64,000 nt of DNA from Prevotella sp. P3-122 (GCF_002251365.1 NZ_NPJH01000087.1:54299-118298), one strand, 5' to 3'. Positions 48,822 to 61,383 are shown, counted from the first letter of the stretch. Notes: generated from the letters alone by a model not told the origin. A program made the numbers and translations.

Positions 48822-49128
48822 AATGTATTTATTTTGAGTTGAAACATATACATACAAGACATAGCTTCCCTGCAGCCGTGATTTGGTTGTGGACGGCTGA
48901 GCATCTGAGTAAATTACGTACTTGCATAAAATACATTTCCATGTTAAATATCTGCATTCTTAATCAATTGTATATAAAGCCATTAAGGCCTGTAGTAGCT
49001 CGGCAAGCATAATCATCCTTTGCCGCCTGTAGCCATAAATCGTATCTGCATTCTTAATATTCGCCTTGAGGCCTCTCATCGGTCATTCCGCCTCTTGTCA
49101 GTAGCTGAAATGAGTAATTTCAGCGCTG
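48822..49128 (-). other. Long leader of the 875-residue protein gene
   Basis: The interval between the promoter and the start codon has no open frame of note. TATCTGCATTCTTAAT occurs twice, near 48948 and 49046. Several short complementary arms exist, but no known riboswitch or attenuator was recognised. Confidence 0.35.
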
Positions 49129-49159
49129 CAAAGTTAGATGTTTTCAATTAACTGTACAA
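49129..49159 (-). promoter_or_regulatory. Promoter of the 875-residue protein gene
   Basis: On the minus strand TTG (49159-49157), a 20-bp spacer, and TAACTTTG (49136-49129). Confidence 0.65.
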
Positions 49160-49207
49160 GATATTTAACAAAAAAGACAGATAAATAAACATTGTTTAAC
49201 ACAAAAG

Positions 49208-49425
49208 CCTCACCCCCAGCCCCTCTCCAAGGGGAGAGGGGAGGTAGTAAGCTTAGAGGGTGCGATAGTCAGGACAGGGGCCTTACAAATAAAATCTGTG
49301 AAATCTGTGAAATCTGTGGGACAAAATGGAGGGTAATGAAAAAACCACGGATGACACGGATAACACGGATAGGCAGGACAGGACTATATAGACAAAATCT
49401 GTGAAATCCGTGAAATCCGTGTGAA
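49208..49425 (+). repeat. Composite repeat, A-B-C-B
   Basis: CCTCACCCCCAGCCCCTCTC opens module A with its hairpin, followed by AGGTAGTAAGCTTAGAGGG, GTCAGGACAGGGG, AAATCTGTG repeated (B), CCACGGATGACACGGAT (C) and a second B. Orientation is opposite to both neighbouring minus-strand genes. Confidence 0.9.
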
Positions 49426-49475
49426 TAAAGATAAGCAGCTGTGGGGATAAAGATAAAAAGCAGCTTACAGATTTA

Positions 49476-49518
49476 TCCCACGAATGTTTTCCATAGAAAT
49501 GGTGGAACATTCGTGGGA
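49476..49518. terminator. Strong hairpin downstream of the GH51 gene
   Basis: TCCCACGAATGTT (49476-49488) pairs perfectly with AACATTCGTGGGA (49506-49518); inside the loop CCAT and ATGG extend the structure. It lies about 115 bp past the GH51 stop codon. The flank is AT-rich but has no long T run, so termination is only likely. Confidence 0.5.
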
Positions 49519-49558
49519 TTAGTGGGATTAGTGTTTTTATGAGTTCATGAACAAGTGT

Positions 49559-49626
49559 TCGAACTACTCGAACCATTCGAACTACTCGAACTACTCGAAC
49601 CACTCGAACTACTCGAGCTCTCGAAC
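49559..49626. repeat. 9-bp tandem repeat CGAACTACT
   Basis: Seven to eight copies of CGAACTACT with variants (CGAACCATT, CGAACCACT, CGAGCTCT) lie directly behind the stop codon of the GH51 gene. Confidence 0.85.
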
Positions 49627-49632
49627 GACGCG

Positions 49633-51633
49633 TTACTTCTTAATCCTATATATATAAAAGGTACGCGCGGGAACAGTCACCTGCTGCGATGGTGCATTGA
49701 CGGTGAGGGTTGAGGTCTGCGGAACTATCTTTGTAGGATTGTCGAGAGTGTTCTCTGCATCGAGGTCATCGGAATGGAAGGAGATGAGGGTTGCCTCACG
49801 TGTACCCTTCTTCATACCCTTAAGGTTGAGCGTAACGTCCTGTGGTGCGTCGCCAGTGTTGATAACCTTGATGACAACCTCGTTGGCCTGCTTGTCAAGC
49901 ACAGCCGATGCGAAGAGGCCGTCCTGTCCGTCGTTGCCCGCCACGGGCTTGCCGTTCATGGTAAGCGGCAGCACGTTTGTACCCTTGTTGAGAGTGTACA
50001 GCTGCTGCACATAGTAAGAGCAGGAGTTAAACTTGCGGAGGTTGTCGAACCAGATGGCATCGGGACGCCACTGCCATCCCTCGACATGTGCGAAGAGAGG
50101 CGCGTAGGTGGCCATCTCAACGATATCCGCATTGCGCTCCAGGTCTGTCATGAATGCAGCCTCCATGAGTGATGCGTTGAAGTGGTTCCACTTCTTTCCC
50201 TTTCCGTGGCACGCATACTCGCCGGCAAACACCTTCGGTGCCTTCTTTGAGCGGTCGTAGTTGTCGTAGCGGTTGCCGCTCTTGAGGAACCACTCCTCAT
50301 TGCGGTAGAAGTGCTCGTCGTAGAGGTCGCAACCGAGCTGCTTCATCAGCGGCTGCAGACGGTCGAAGTTCTCGCCCTCCGAGTCGGGGCCTGTAGAACC
50401 GATAAGCTTTATCTCCGGGTGTACCTTGCGGATGGCGTCGACAAAGAGTTTCAGGCGCTTGGTGAAGGCGGGGTTGTCCTTATAGTCCCACTGCTCGTTG
50501 CCCACGCCGAGATACTTGAGGTTGAACGGCTCCGGGTGTCCCATGTCAGCGCGCAGCTTTGCCCACTTGTTGGTGGCAGGGTCGCCATTGGCAAAGTCGA
50601 TGAGGTCGATGCAGTCGTCGATGTATGGCTGCAGCTGGTCGAGCGGCACGTGCACATGGGCCTCGTTCTTGATGTCGTTCTGATACTGGCAGCTCATGCC
50701 GACATTGAGAACAGGCAGCGGCTCGGCACCGATTTCCTCGGCAAGCTGGAAATACTCATAGAAGCCAAGTCCGTAAGACTGGAAGTATTCCGGGTAGTAG
50801 CGGTGGGTGAAGGTATAGTGCCAGCGGTTCTCATTGAGTGGACGGTTCTCTACCGGGCCAACAGTGTTCTTCCACTGATAGCGTGTTGCGAGGTCGGTAC
50901 CCTCAACGATACATCCTCCAGGGAAGCGGAACACACCAGGATGCAGCTGTTCCAGCGACTCGGCAAGGTCCTTGCGCATACCATTCTCGTGTCCCTTGTA
51001 GGTATCGACAGGGAAGAGGGAGATGTGCTCAAGGTCGGTAGTAACCTTGGCATCGCCCCAGATACGGATATGTGCCTTGTCGAATGTCCTCTTCGACTTG
51101 AGGACAACAGTGTATTTCTTCCATTCCTTGCCTGCAACGTCGAGGCCGGCATTGCATATCTTCTGGTCGTTGGTCATGGAGGCATTGTCTACAAGGTCTA
51201 TCCACAGCTTGGCGGTACCGCCATCGGGAACTCTTGCCCATACAGAGAAGCGGTAGTCGGCATTCTCCTTAAGGCCGATGCCGAAGAATCCCTCGTTCTC
51301 AATCATGGTATGTTTCTCGCGGTGTCCAGATGGAGCGAGGCGCACATAGTGTGGGTTTCTGTCGAATGGTCCGTCATCCTTTATTGACACCTTGCCGGAG
51401 ATAGTCCAGCCGGCATAATGGTCGGGGAACTCAAACGAGCGGTTCTTGATAAGCTCGGCATAGAGGCCGCCGTCAGCGGCATAGTTGATGTCCTCGAAGA
51501 AGATTCCATACATGGTGGATGGAATGGGAGCACCAACCTTAGTGGTGTTGATGTCGAACTGATGCTGCGCATAGGCTGGCGATGCCATGAATGCCGATGA
51601 CAGCAGGATAGAGAGGAATGTTGATTTTCTCAT
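49633..51633 (-). CDS. GH51 alpha-L-arabinofuranosidase
   Basis: Releases terminal alpha-L-arabinofuranose from arabinan, arabinogalactan or arabinoxylan. 666 residues: signal peptide (to about 22, SPAYA); a family start TMYGIFFEDINYAADGGLYAELIKNRSFE split by an inserted CBM-like domain (about 75-215, YAGWTISGKVSIKDDG); catalytic (beta/alpha)8 barrel with acid/base Glu near residue 380 (GVGNEQWDYK) and nucleophile Glu near 472 (VFAGEYACH); C-terminal beta-sandwich ending TFYIYRIKK. A single gene between repeat tracts. Arabinan side chains of rhamnogalacturonan I are the natural target given the neighbours. Confidence 0.95.
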   Translation of the reverse strand: MRKSTFLSILLSSAFMASPAYAQHQFDINTTKVGAPIPSTMYGIFFEDINYAADGGLYAELIKNRSFEFPDHYAGWTISGKVSIKDDGPFDRNPHYVRLAPSGHREKHTMIENEGFFGIGLKENADYRFSVWARVPDGGTAKLWIDLVDNASMTNDQKICNAGLDVAGKEWKKYTVVLKSKRTFDKAHIRIWGDAKVTTDLEHISLFPVDTYKGHENGMRKDLAESLEQLHPGVFRFPGGCIVEGTDLATRYQWKNTVGPVENRPLNENRWHYTFTHRYYPEYFQSYGLGFYEYFQLAEEIGAEPLPVLNVGMSCQYQNDIKNEAHVHVPLDQLQPYIDDCIDLIDFANGDPATNKWAKLRADMGHPEPFNLKYLGVGNEQWDYKDNPAFTKRLKLFVDAIRKVHPEIKLIGSTGPDSEGENFDRLQPLMKQLGCDLYDEHFYRNEEWFLKSGNRYDNYDRSKKAPKVFAGEYACHGKGKKWNHFNASLMEAAFMTDLERNADIVEMATYAPLFAHVEGWQWRPDAIWFDNLRKFNSCSYYVQQLYTLNKGTNVLPLTMNGKPVAGNDGQDGLFASAVLDKQANEVVIKVINTGDAPQDVTLNLKGMKKGTREATLISFHSDDLDAENTLDNPTKIVPQTSTLTVNAPSQQVTVPARTFYIYRIKK

Positions 51634-51683
51634 TGTTATTGTTGGTTTTAGGTTAATGGTTTTGGGGGGGCGAGGGGCGAGGG

Positions 51684-51830
51684 TGATAGAGGAGATAGAG
51701 GAGATAGATTTAATAGAGGAGATAGATTTAATAGAGGGCTATCGCCTCTATCTTATCTATCTCCTCTATCTCATCTATTTCTCCTATCTTATCTATTTCT
51801 CCTATCCCATCTATAGCCTCTTGGGAATAG
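51684..51830. repeat. Low-complexity inverted repeat (GATAGAGGA family)
   Basis: The left arm repeats GAGGAGATAGATTTAATAGA; the right arm repeats CCTCTATCTTATCTATCTC. The arms can pair over about 50 bp with scattered mismatches around GGGCTATCGCC. The tract fills the space between the LacZ-type gene and the GH51 gene and may end the LacZ-type transcript. Confidence 0.75.
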
Positions 51831-51836
51831 TCGTGG

Positions 51837-55112
<3,276 letters not shown>

Positions 55113-55129
55113 TCACAGCCTATCTTGTG

Positions 55130-55137
55130 CAAAGATA
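55130..55137 (-). promoter_or_regulatory. -7 box of the LacZ-type gene
   Basis: The minus strand reads TATCTTTG, 105 bp before the ATG and 40 bp after the preceding stop codon, so this gene can be transcribed independently of the gene upstream. Confidence 0.55.
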
Positions 55138-55178
55138 GTAAAAAACCCCGATACTTAGGCTTACAGGCTGAAAAAATG

Positions 55179-57287
55179 TCACGGCATGGGCAATAGTCCT
55201 TCCCATCGCACATCCCACGACGATGGGAAGCCAGGGTTACGTCCCTCTGCTCCATCCCATCCCGCACACATCATTGCCACAGCCGTGAGCAGTCCGCCGT
55301 TGCCGGGCATATACACTCGCAGCCTCTTGTCCTGATAGTTATGTCCATTGACGAGATATGTATTGGTGCGCTTTGGCATGAGGAGAGCATCGACAGCCCT
55401 GTCTGCAAGTCCGAGCCTCGCACATGTCATTGCCACCATAGGGAAGTCCCATCCCCATGTCTCGTCCCAGTTCCAGTTGTCCCATATCCAGTCGAGCGTC
55501 TTTGTCATTACCTTATCGTTGACGAGTGGTGTGTGCGGCATCACTCCAAGCGCGCCCAGCAGTGCCGGATGGTCGCTTGTGAACCGCCGGTCGGTATATG
55601 TCGCCGTTGCCGTCTCGGCAGCGAGATAGAGGCTGTCGGCATTGTATGCCAATGGTGACAGCTTGGCAATGATGGAGTCCCAGCGTGCGACAGGCTCCTC
55701 TCCCCTTCTCTCTCTCCACTTCCTCGCCATGTCGAGAGCTGTATACCAGTATGCAAGCTCGAACGGCGGGTTGATGGTAGAGTCGGCCTTCAGCGTCTCC
55801 TGTGCCGGTATACATCCCCTGATGATAAACCTGTCAGCTACGGAGTCGTATTCAGCAAACCGTCCCATGAACAGTGCCGTAAGGTCAACAAGGCATGCAT
55901 AGGCGTCGAGGACAGCCTTCCGGCGTACGTCGTTGTCGGCAGCACGATAGAGAAGCTCGGCAAGGTAGATGACGTGCGGCTGCTGCCAGATGAGGTATGA
56001 TCCTACATTCGACGGTGCCTCTCCCGCTGCAGGGTCGGTCATCTTCATCCACCTCACTCCCGGAAATCCCTGCCTCTGTGCTATCCCCTTCGCATTATTG
56101 GCAGCATAGAAATACCATTTCATAGGGTTCTCAAGGATGTCGGGCTTGTTCCACAGCCCATAATGTGCAAGGTGCCACCATACCATTTCGAGGTGGAACT
56201 TGCCAAACCATGAGTTGTAGGTCAGTCCCGTCTCCTGTGGAGGCAGTATGCCAGCCTCCTGCGCTCCCATGAGATACTGGCTCAGTATGACCCTGCGCTC
56301 AAGCTCGTGCGCCCGAGGGTCGCTGACATTAGAGAAGTCTATGAAGCCACCCGTATTCCAGTATTCCCTCCATCGTCCTGCCGATGCCATGGCAAAGTCG
56401 GCAAACGGACGCTGGCTGACATAGAAGCCCATGGGCTTGCGGCCGCTATAGCCGGCATAGAACTCCAGCGTTCCTTTCTTGGAGGTCAGCGATACGGTAT
56501 GTGCGTCCTTCTTCCTGATGCGGGTACCCTTGTTACATTCCACGTTGACGAAATATACCACTCCGTCGACTACCCTCGTGATGAGTGCTCCCCGTCCATC
56601 GACAGACAGCTCGGTGGTATGCTTGTCCTCTGCTTCCCAGTTGCAGGCGTCGTCGCTGTGTGCTCCCGTAGGATAGGGGAACCGCAACACCACCTCGATG
56701 GTGCTGTCAGACTCTATGTGTGACGCTATGACGTCATTGTCGGGGTCGCACACCGTCATGACGTGATACTTATGACCAGCATACCTGAACGTGCTCTCTA
56801 CCTTTCCCGTCCACATGTCGAGTGTCTCGTCGACATCGGTGACGAGGGCTGGCGTGTCGAAGGCAAAGCCTATCGTTCCGAGATGCAGCCTGTGGGGGTT
56901 CTGCCGGAAATAGTTGGATGCATCCTTCTGCCGTCCGTTCTCCTTGAACTGTGCGGCGTAATATTCCTCATGTCCCCGATGGAAGTCGCGTGCCACCAGG
57001 GTCTCCGAGTGCTTGTAATGCTTCTTGTTGGGAAACGAGTGCCACCCCCAGTCGCTCATTGTTCCGAGCGGCACACCCTTGCTGTACAGCTCCGGGAATG
57101 TCTGCAGTCCTGTGGCGTCAACCGTAAAGGCAAACCCTCCGTTGCCGACAGTTAGCGATGCCAAGGTATCAATGGCCGTAACATGTGGGTTATGGCGTGT
57201 GACCACTTTCTTTCTGTCTATACTCTCTTTTGCCGTCAACGACATGGCTATGCAGACGAGGAATAAAATAGACCAAGCTTTTCTCAT
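55179..57287 (-). CDS. Six-hairpin glycosidase-like protein
   Basis: 702 residues with signal peptide (to about 19, LTAKE). The N-terminal 290 residues are a beta-sandwich (TLASLTVGNGGFAFTVDATGLQTF is the usual entrance of such domains); the rest is an (alpha/alpha)6 barrel with ETGLTYNSWFGKFHLEMVWW and HLAHYGLWNKP, SSWDVRWEG at the C-terminus and PFELAYWYTALDMARKW between. This layout is that of the GH15/GH65/GH95 superfamily, and FHLEMxWWHxAHxxLW is seen in GH65-like relatives. I cannot name the family with certainty. The Glu of the HLEM motif and acidic residues near WNWDETWGWDFP are candidate catalytic residues. Divergent from ferritin. Confidence 0.75.
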   Translation of the reverse strand: MRKAWSILFLVCIAMSLTAKESIDRKKVVTRHNPHVTAIDTLASLTVGNGGFAFTVDATGLQTFPELYSKGVPLGTMSDWGWHSFPNKKHYKHSETLVARDFHRGHEEYYAAQFKENGRQKDASNYFRQNPHRLHLGTIGFAFDTPALVTDVDETLDMWTGKVESTFRYAGHKYHVMTVCDPDNDVIASHIESDSTIEVVLRFPYPTGAHSDDACNWEAEDKHTTELSVDGRGALITRVVDGVVYFVNVECNKGTRIRKKDAHTVSLTSKKGTLEFYAGYSGRKPMGFYVSQRPFADFAMASAGRWREYWNTGGFIDFSNVSDPRAHELERRVILSQYLMGAQEAGILPPQETGLTYNSWFGKFHLEMVWWHLAHYGLWNKPDILENPMKWYFYAANNAKGIAQRQGFPGVRWMKMTDPAAGEAPSNVGSYLIWQQPHVIYLAELLYRAADNDVRRKAVLDAYACLVDLTALFMGRFAEYDSVADRFIIRGCIPAQETLKADSTINPPFELAYWYTALDMARKWRERRGEEPVARWDSIIAKLSPLAYNADSLYLAAETATATYTDRRFTSDHPALLGALGVMPHTPLVNDKVMTKTLDWIWDNWNWDETWGWDFPMVAMTCARLGLADRAVDALLMPKRTNTYLVNGHNYQDKRLRVYMPGNGGLLTAVAMMCAGWDGAEGRNPGFPSSWDVRWEGLLPMP

Positions 57288-57368
57288 TATTAATAATAGC
57301 AGTGATTAAGGCAGAAGCCAAAGGTTAGTTGAAATGATGCCAACGATATAGCAGGCAATTATGTTTTG

Positions 57369-57399
57369 CAAAAATATAAAATGTTTTCTGAATGTACAA
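57369..57399 (-). promoter_or_regulatory. Promoter of the six-hairpin glycosidase gene
   Basis: On the minus strand TTG (57399-57397), 20-bp spacer, TATTTTTG (57376-57369). Confidence 0.6.
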
Positions 57400-57442
57400 G
57401 CAAAAATTAGTTAAAAAAGCATGTCCGTTCAGTTCTAATTAT

Positions 57443-57450
57443 TATCTTTG
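57443..57450 (+). promoter_or_regulatory. -7 box of ferritin
   Basis: TATCTTTG, 89 bp before the ATG. Divergent from the promoter at 57369; no fur-like palindrome could be recognised between them. Confidence 0.55.
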
Positions 57451-57539
57451 CAAATAAATCAGCTCACATAGTATGATGCTGGCGCATTTTTGCGCCAATA
57501 CACGTAGTTACATATATTAAATCATAAAAAACAAGTATT

Positions 57540-58061
57540 ATGCTTAACAAGAAAGTTGAAGAGGCTATCAATGCCCAGATTAACGCAGAGATGTGGTCAG
57601 CCTATCTCTATCTCTCAATGGCAGCATACTGCCACGGCAACGGCCAGCCAGGTATGGCCAACTGGTTTGAGATTCAGTTCCGCGAGGAGCAAGACCACGC
57701 AAAGATTTTGTTCAACTATGTAGTATCACGCGGTGGCGTGGTGACACTGCGCCCTATCGACGCCGTACCAACAACTTGGGACTCGGTACTGGCCGTATTT
57801 GAGAACACTCTTGCCCACGAGCAGAAGGTGACCTCACTCATCAACGACCTTTTCGCCCTGACAACCCAGGAGAACGACTATGCTACACAGAGCATGCTGA
57901 AATGGTTCATCGACGAGCAGGTGGAGGAAGAGGAAAATGCCCAGACCATCATCGACAACCTGAAGATGATAAAGGACAACGGATATGGACTGTACATGCT
58001 CGACAAGGAACTTGGCACACGCACGTACTCTACCCCCTCACCTCTTGCCAAGGGTGAATAA
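57540..58061 (+). CDS. ftnA: Bacterial non-haem ferritin
   Basis: Oxidises and stores iron in a 24-subunit shell in the cytoplasm. 173 residues, all helical, with the ferroxidase ligands Glu17, Glu50 and His53 (EEQDHAKI), Tyr24, and the later Glu cluster in DEQVEEEENAQTI. The C-terminal residues TYSTPSPLAKGE follow the family end LYMLDKELGTR. Their codons (CCCCCTCACCTCTTGCCAAG) resemble module A of the composite repeat, so the tail may have come from a repeat insertion. A strong terminator follows. Confidence 0.95.
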   Translation: MLNKKVEEAINAQINAEMWSAYLYLSMAAYCHGNGQPGMANWFEIQFREEQDHAKILFNYVVSRGGVVTLRPIDAVPTTWDSVLAVFENTLAHEQKVTSLINDLFALTTQENDYATQSMLKWFIDEQVEEEENAQTIIDNLKMIKDNGYGLYMLDKELGTRTYSTPSPLAKGE

Positions 58062-58066
58062 TCAGG

Positions 58067-58107
58067 AAGGAGTTATGACAGGAGCTTGCTGCCTGTCATA
58101 ACTCCTT
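58067..58107 (+). terminator. Terminator of ferritin
   Basis: AAGGAGTTATGACAGG (58067-58082) and CCTGTCATAACTCCTT (58092-58107) are a perfect 16-bp stem with a 9-base loop, 5 bp after the stop codon. Confidence 0.85.
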
Positions 58108-58173
58108 AACAAATAAGCAAATACCCAACTACTTAAAATTACAATTAACCTAAAACCATTACCACGAAACCAT

Positions 58174-60996
58174 ATGAGACGACTCTTATTATCAACCTTT
58201 TTTCTTCTTTCCGCAACACTGACATTCGCTGCCGACATAGTAACCGCAGAGGGCGCATGGTGCTGGTTCGCAGACTCCAGAGCCATTCACTACCAGAATG
58301 ACGGAGGCACGATAAACGCCTCATACATAGGATATATCGACGTTCACGGAAACGTGAAGGCCACACAGGTGGACTGGCTCACCAACCGCCGCACGGAAGT
58401 GCTCGTAAGAAGCTATTTCCAGCCCGACGACCACAACAACCCCACATTCCTCGTACTGCCCGACGAGAGGATAATGATATTCTATACACGTCATACCGAC
58501 GAGCCGAAGATATGGTACCGCATATCACAGAAGCCCGGTGACATCACTATGCTCGGAGAAGAGAAATACATCGCCGTAGCCAACAACACCACCTATCCGT
58601 CACCTTTCATCCTCAGCGATGACCCGGAGCACATATACCTCTGCTGGCGAGGCATCAACTGGCATCCCACTATGGCAAGGCTCACCATGCCCGACGAGAA
58701 CGACAACGTAAAGGTGGACTTCGGCCCGAAGCAGATTGTACAGAGCACGGGCGCAAGGCCATACGCAAAATACTACAGCAACGGCAAGGACAAGATTTAC
58801 CTGACATATACCACCGGACACCCTGACAACGAATATCCCAACTGGCTGTACTTCAACGTCATTGACGTGAACAAGGGCAATGGCCCGATACTGAAAGACA
58901 TCAAGGGCAACACACTGAAGAACGTTGCTGACGGTGTGTTCAACGTAAGCAAGACTGACAGCTACGCAACAACATACCCCTACACCGTGGTCGACAAGAC
59001 CGCCAACTGCCGCAACTGGGTATGGCAGATAGCACTCGACAAGGATGAGAACCCCGTGATAGCACTCACGCACATCGACAATGCCAAGACCACACACGTG
59101 TACCACTATGCACGATGGACCGGAACGGCATGGAGAGACACATGGGTACAGTATGGCGGCCACGCTTTCCACCAGAACTGGAACTCTACGGAGAAATGCT
59201 ACTCCGGCGGCATGGCACTCGACCCAGACAACATAAACGACCTGTATCTCTCCATTCCAACCACCAACGGACAATACAACAAGGACGGAGTATACGAGAT
59301 ATGGAAATATGTCATCGACGACGAGGGAAAGGTTGCATCGCAGGAGCTGCTGACCACCAACTCCGCAAAGAACAACATGCGCCCATTCGTGCTGCCCGGC
59401 TCCGCACAAAGCAAGCTGAGACTGACATGGATGAACGGTGACTACTATTACTGGATGGTGAACAAGAACTATCCCAAGGGATACCCGACAGGCATCATGG
59501 CCGACGCCACACTGCCCAGACAGGCTGTAGACCTGAAAGCTGGAGAGGGAGCGCAGAACGGAGACGCCAATTTCTCAATAACTAAGTTCGCATACCCCGA
59601 TGCCGACAACTACAAGGGTACACTCTTCAATGTTGGCGACATAGAGATAGGACTGGGCAGCGACAGCAAGCTGTATGTAACCATCAACGGCACCAAGCAT
59701 ACCAGCAGCTGCGCCTTCCTGACATCCGACGACTGGGCAACCACATCTACCGGAACATCGGGAGACTTCCATCCTACCAAGATTGCGTCTGCAGCCATCA
59801 CGCTCATCTACGACGGTGAGTATCTGTACGTATACCGCAACGAGATGCTCGAGATGAAAATCCCTGCTGAGGGCCTGACATTCTCAACTGTTGCCGACGG
59901 TGACATCAAAGGCGACATCAGGACATGGGGCAGAGCACTCAACCAGGACGAGATGGACCAGATGAAGCTGCTGCTTGCCGCAAGCATGGTAACAGTACCG
60001 CAGACTGTCACAACGGACATCGTGCTGCCGGAAACAGCTGGTGGCACACCAGTGGTATGGACATCGTCTGACGAGAGCATCATCACCACTACAGGTATCG
60101 TAAACCTGCCGGCAACAGAGACACAGGTAACCCTCACCGCCACCATCGGCAACACTGTGAGGGAATTCACCACCACCGTACTGCCCCGCAACATCGCAAA
60201 CAACCTCCTGGCAAGATACGACTTCGAGACTAACGACACGTTTGCTGAAGGCAATACCACCTACGTCACCGACCTGAGCGGCAACGGCAACCACATGACG
60301 GTGATGGGATCGGCAAAGGTTGACGGAAAGCTCAATCTCAGCAGCAACCAGCCGACGGCATTCTCAACTAACGGCTATGGCCTGGCTCCCAAAGGTCTGC
60401 TCAAGGGGCTTCGCTCATATACTTTCATCATCGATGCCAACCTGTCAAACCGCGGAAAGATGCCACGCTTCTATGACTTCGGTGCCAACAACGGCAACAG
60501 CGTATTCTGCCGCATAAACTCAAGCTTCAAATATGGAGCGGGAGAGAAGCTGGGCGGAGGCACGACGCTGATGGTAGAGGCAGCATCAGCCACGCAACCA
60601 CTTAACGAGACCGTGACTGTGGCCGTGACATTCGATGCCGCAACGAAGACAACTACTATATATGCCAACGGCAAGCAGGTGGCGCAGGGAACGAACGTCA
60701 CATATGAGGCATGGCAGGCAGCACCTAACGGCAACGACGGAAGAAACTACATTGGACGTACACAATGGTGGGACAACAACAGCGACAACGGTGATGTTGT
60801 CGGCACGCTCGACAACTTCCGCCTCTATGACATCGCACTCACCGCAGAGGAAATAGCCAACGTGACATCTGACATCAAGGCATGCACCAAACCGCTGACA
60901 GACAGCTGCGCACTATACTCCATCAATGGCATACGGTTGGAGACTGAGCCATCAAGGGGGATGTTCATAAAGTCTGGAAAGAAAATGATAAAATAA
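58174..60996 (+). CDS. BNR_4 propeller protein with LamG domains and sorting tail
   Basis: 940 residues with signal peptide (to about 19, TFAAD). Residues about 25-440 are a BNR_4-type seven-bladed propeller beginning GAWCWFADSRAIHYQNDGG, with YPSPFILSDDPEHIYLCWRG, NWVWQIALDKDENPVIALTH and NMRPFVLPG. BNR_4 propellers occur in several lyase families such as PL24/PL25-type ulvan lyases and in uncharacterised proteins; His and Tyr clusters (HFxxN, YYYW) fit, but activity is not shown. Then a concanavalin-like domain (about 450-600), a small Ig-like domain (about 605-665, VVWTSSDESIITTTG), a second LamG domain (about 670-895), and the tail LYSINGIRLETEPSRGMFI. Confidence 0.8.
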   Translation: MRRLLLSTFFLLSATLTFAADIVTAEGAWCWFADSRAIHYQNDGGTINASYIGYIDVHGNVKATQVDWLTNRRTEVLVRSYFQPDDHNNPTFLVLPDERIMIFYTRHTDEPKIWYRISQKPGDITMLGEEKYIAVANNTTYPSPFILSDDPEHIYLCWRGINWHPTMARLTMPDENDNVKVDFGPKQIVQSTGARPYAKYYSNGKDKIYLTYTTGHPDNEYPNWLYFNVIDVNKGNGPILKDIKGNTLKNVADGVFNVSKTDSYATTYPYTVVDKTANCRNWVWQIALDKDENPVIALTHIDNAKTTHVYHYARWTGTAWRDTWVQYGGHAFHQNWNSTEKCYSGGMALDPDNINDLYLSIPTTNGQYNKDGVYEIWKYVIDDEGKVASQELLTTNSAKNNMRPFVLPGSAQSKLRLTWMNGDYYYWMVNKNYPKGYPTGIMADATLPRQAVDLKAGEGAQNGDANFSITKFAYPDADNYKGTLFNVGDIEIGLGSDSKLYVTINGTKHTSSCAFLTSDDWATTSTGTSGDFHPTKIASAAITLIYDGEYLYVYRNEMLEMKIPAEGLTFSTVADGDIKGDIRTWGRALNQDEMDQMKLLLAASMVTVPQTVTTDIVLPETAGGTPVVWTSSDESIITTTGIVNLPATETQVTLTATIGNTVREFTTTVLPRNIANNLLARYDFETNDTFAEGNTTYVTDLSGNGNHMTVMGSAKVDGKLNLSSNQPTAFSTNGYGLAPKGLLKGLRSYTFIIDANLSNRGKMPRFYDFGANNGNSVFCRINSSFKYGAGEKLGGGTTLMVEAASATQPLNETVTVAVTFDAATKTTTIYANGKQVAQGTNVTYEAWQAAPNGNDGRNYIGRTQWWDNNSDNGDVVGTLDNFRLYDIALTAEEIANVTSDIKACTKPLTDSCALYSINGIRLETEPSRGMFIKSGKKMIK

Positions 60997-61084
60997 ATAA
61001 TTTAAACTTCGCAAGTAGTAAAAAGGAGATAAATGAAGATAAGAGGAGATAAATGACGTATGTTTAAGCCATGCGAAACTTATA

Positions 61085-61252
61085 TACATTGACCAGCACG
61101 CGCTGTAAGCGCAGAAGCACATAGCCCAGGGTAGAGCGTAGCGACACCCTGGGTTATTTTATGTAGGTGAAGGTCGCGCTGTAAGCGCAAAAGAGTAGAT
61201 AACAGCAAGAACAGATAACACTTCTGCGCCTACAGCGCGTGCTGCTTATAGT
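61085..61252. repeat. REP-like dispersed element, copy 3
   Basis: TACATTGACCAGCACGCGCT opens a block that matches the copy at 1466 and the interior of the element at 9686: CGCAGAAGCACATAGCCCAG, AGAGCGTAGCGACACCCTGG, then CGCGCTGTAAGCGCAAAAG and the complementary GCGCCTACAGCGCG. It has no terminal inverted repeats of its own. The flanks 60997-61084 and 61253-61319 show nothing else. Confidence 0.8.
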
Positions 61253-61319
61253 ATCTGATGCGTTATAAAAGGTATGCGTCCGTGACGAGCAAGAGTACAC
61301 CAAAAAAACGGGGCATTTC

Positions 61320-61350
61320 TTTGCAATGTCTGTGAATTGTCGTAAATTTG
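61320..61350 (+). promoter_or_regulatory. Promoter of glnN
   Basis: TTTG (61320-61323), 19-bp spacer, TAAATTTG (61343-61350): the best consensus promoter in the window, 33 bp before the ATG. Confidence 0.85.
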
Positions 61351-61383
61351 CAGCTGCAAACTTATAACACACCAATACAGACA

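Noticed and set aside
48822..49128. Riboswitch in the long leader
   Set aside because: No conserved core of TPP, cobalamin, SAM or other known riboswitches could be recognised.
50311..51387. 358-codon frame opposite the GH51 gene
   Set aside because: It is the complementary-strand shadow of the arabinofuranosidase, rich in Val and Leu with no motif; the same holds for long frames opposite both GH2 genes and glnN.
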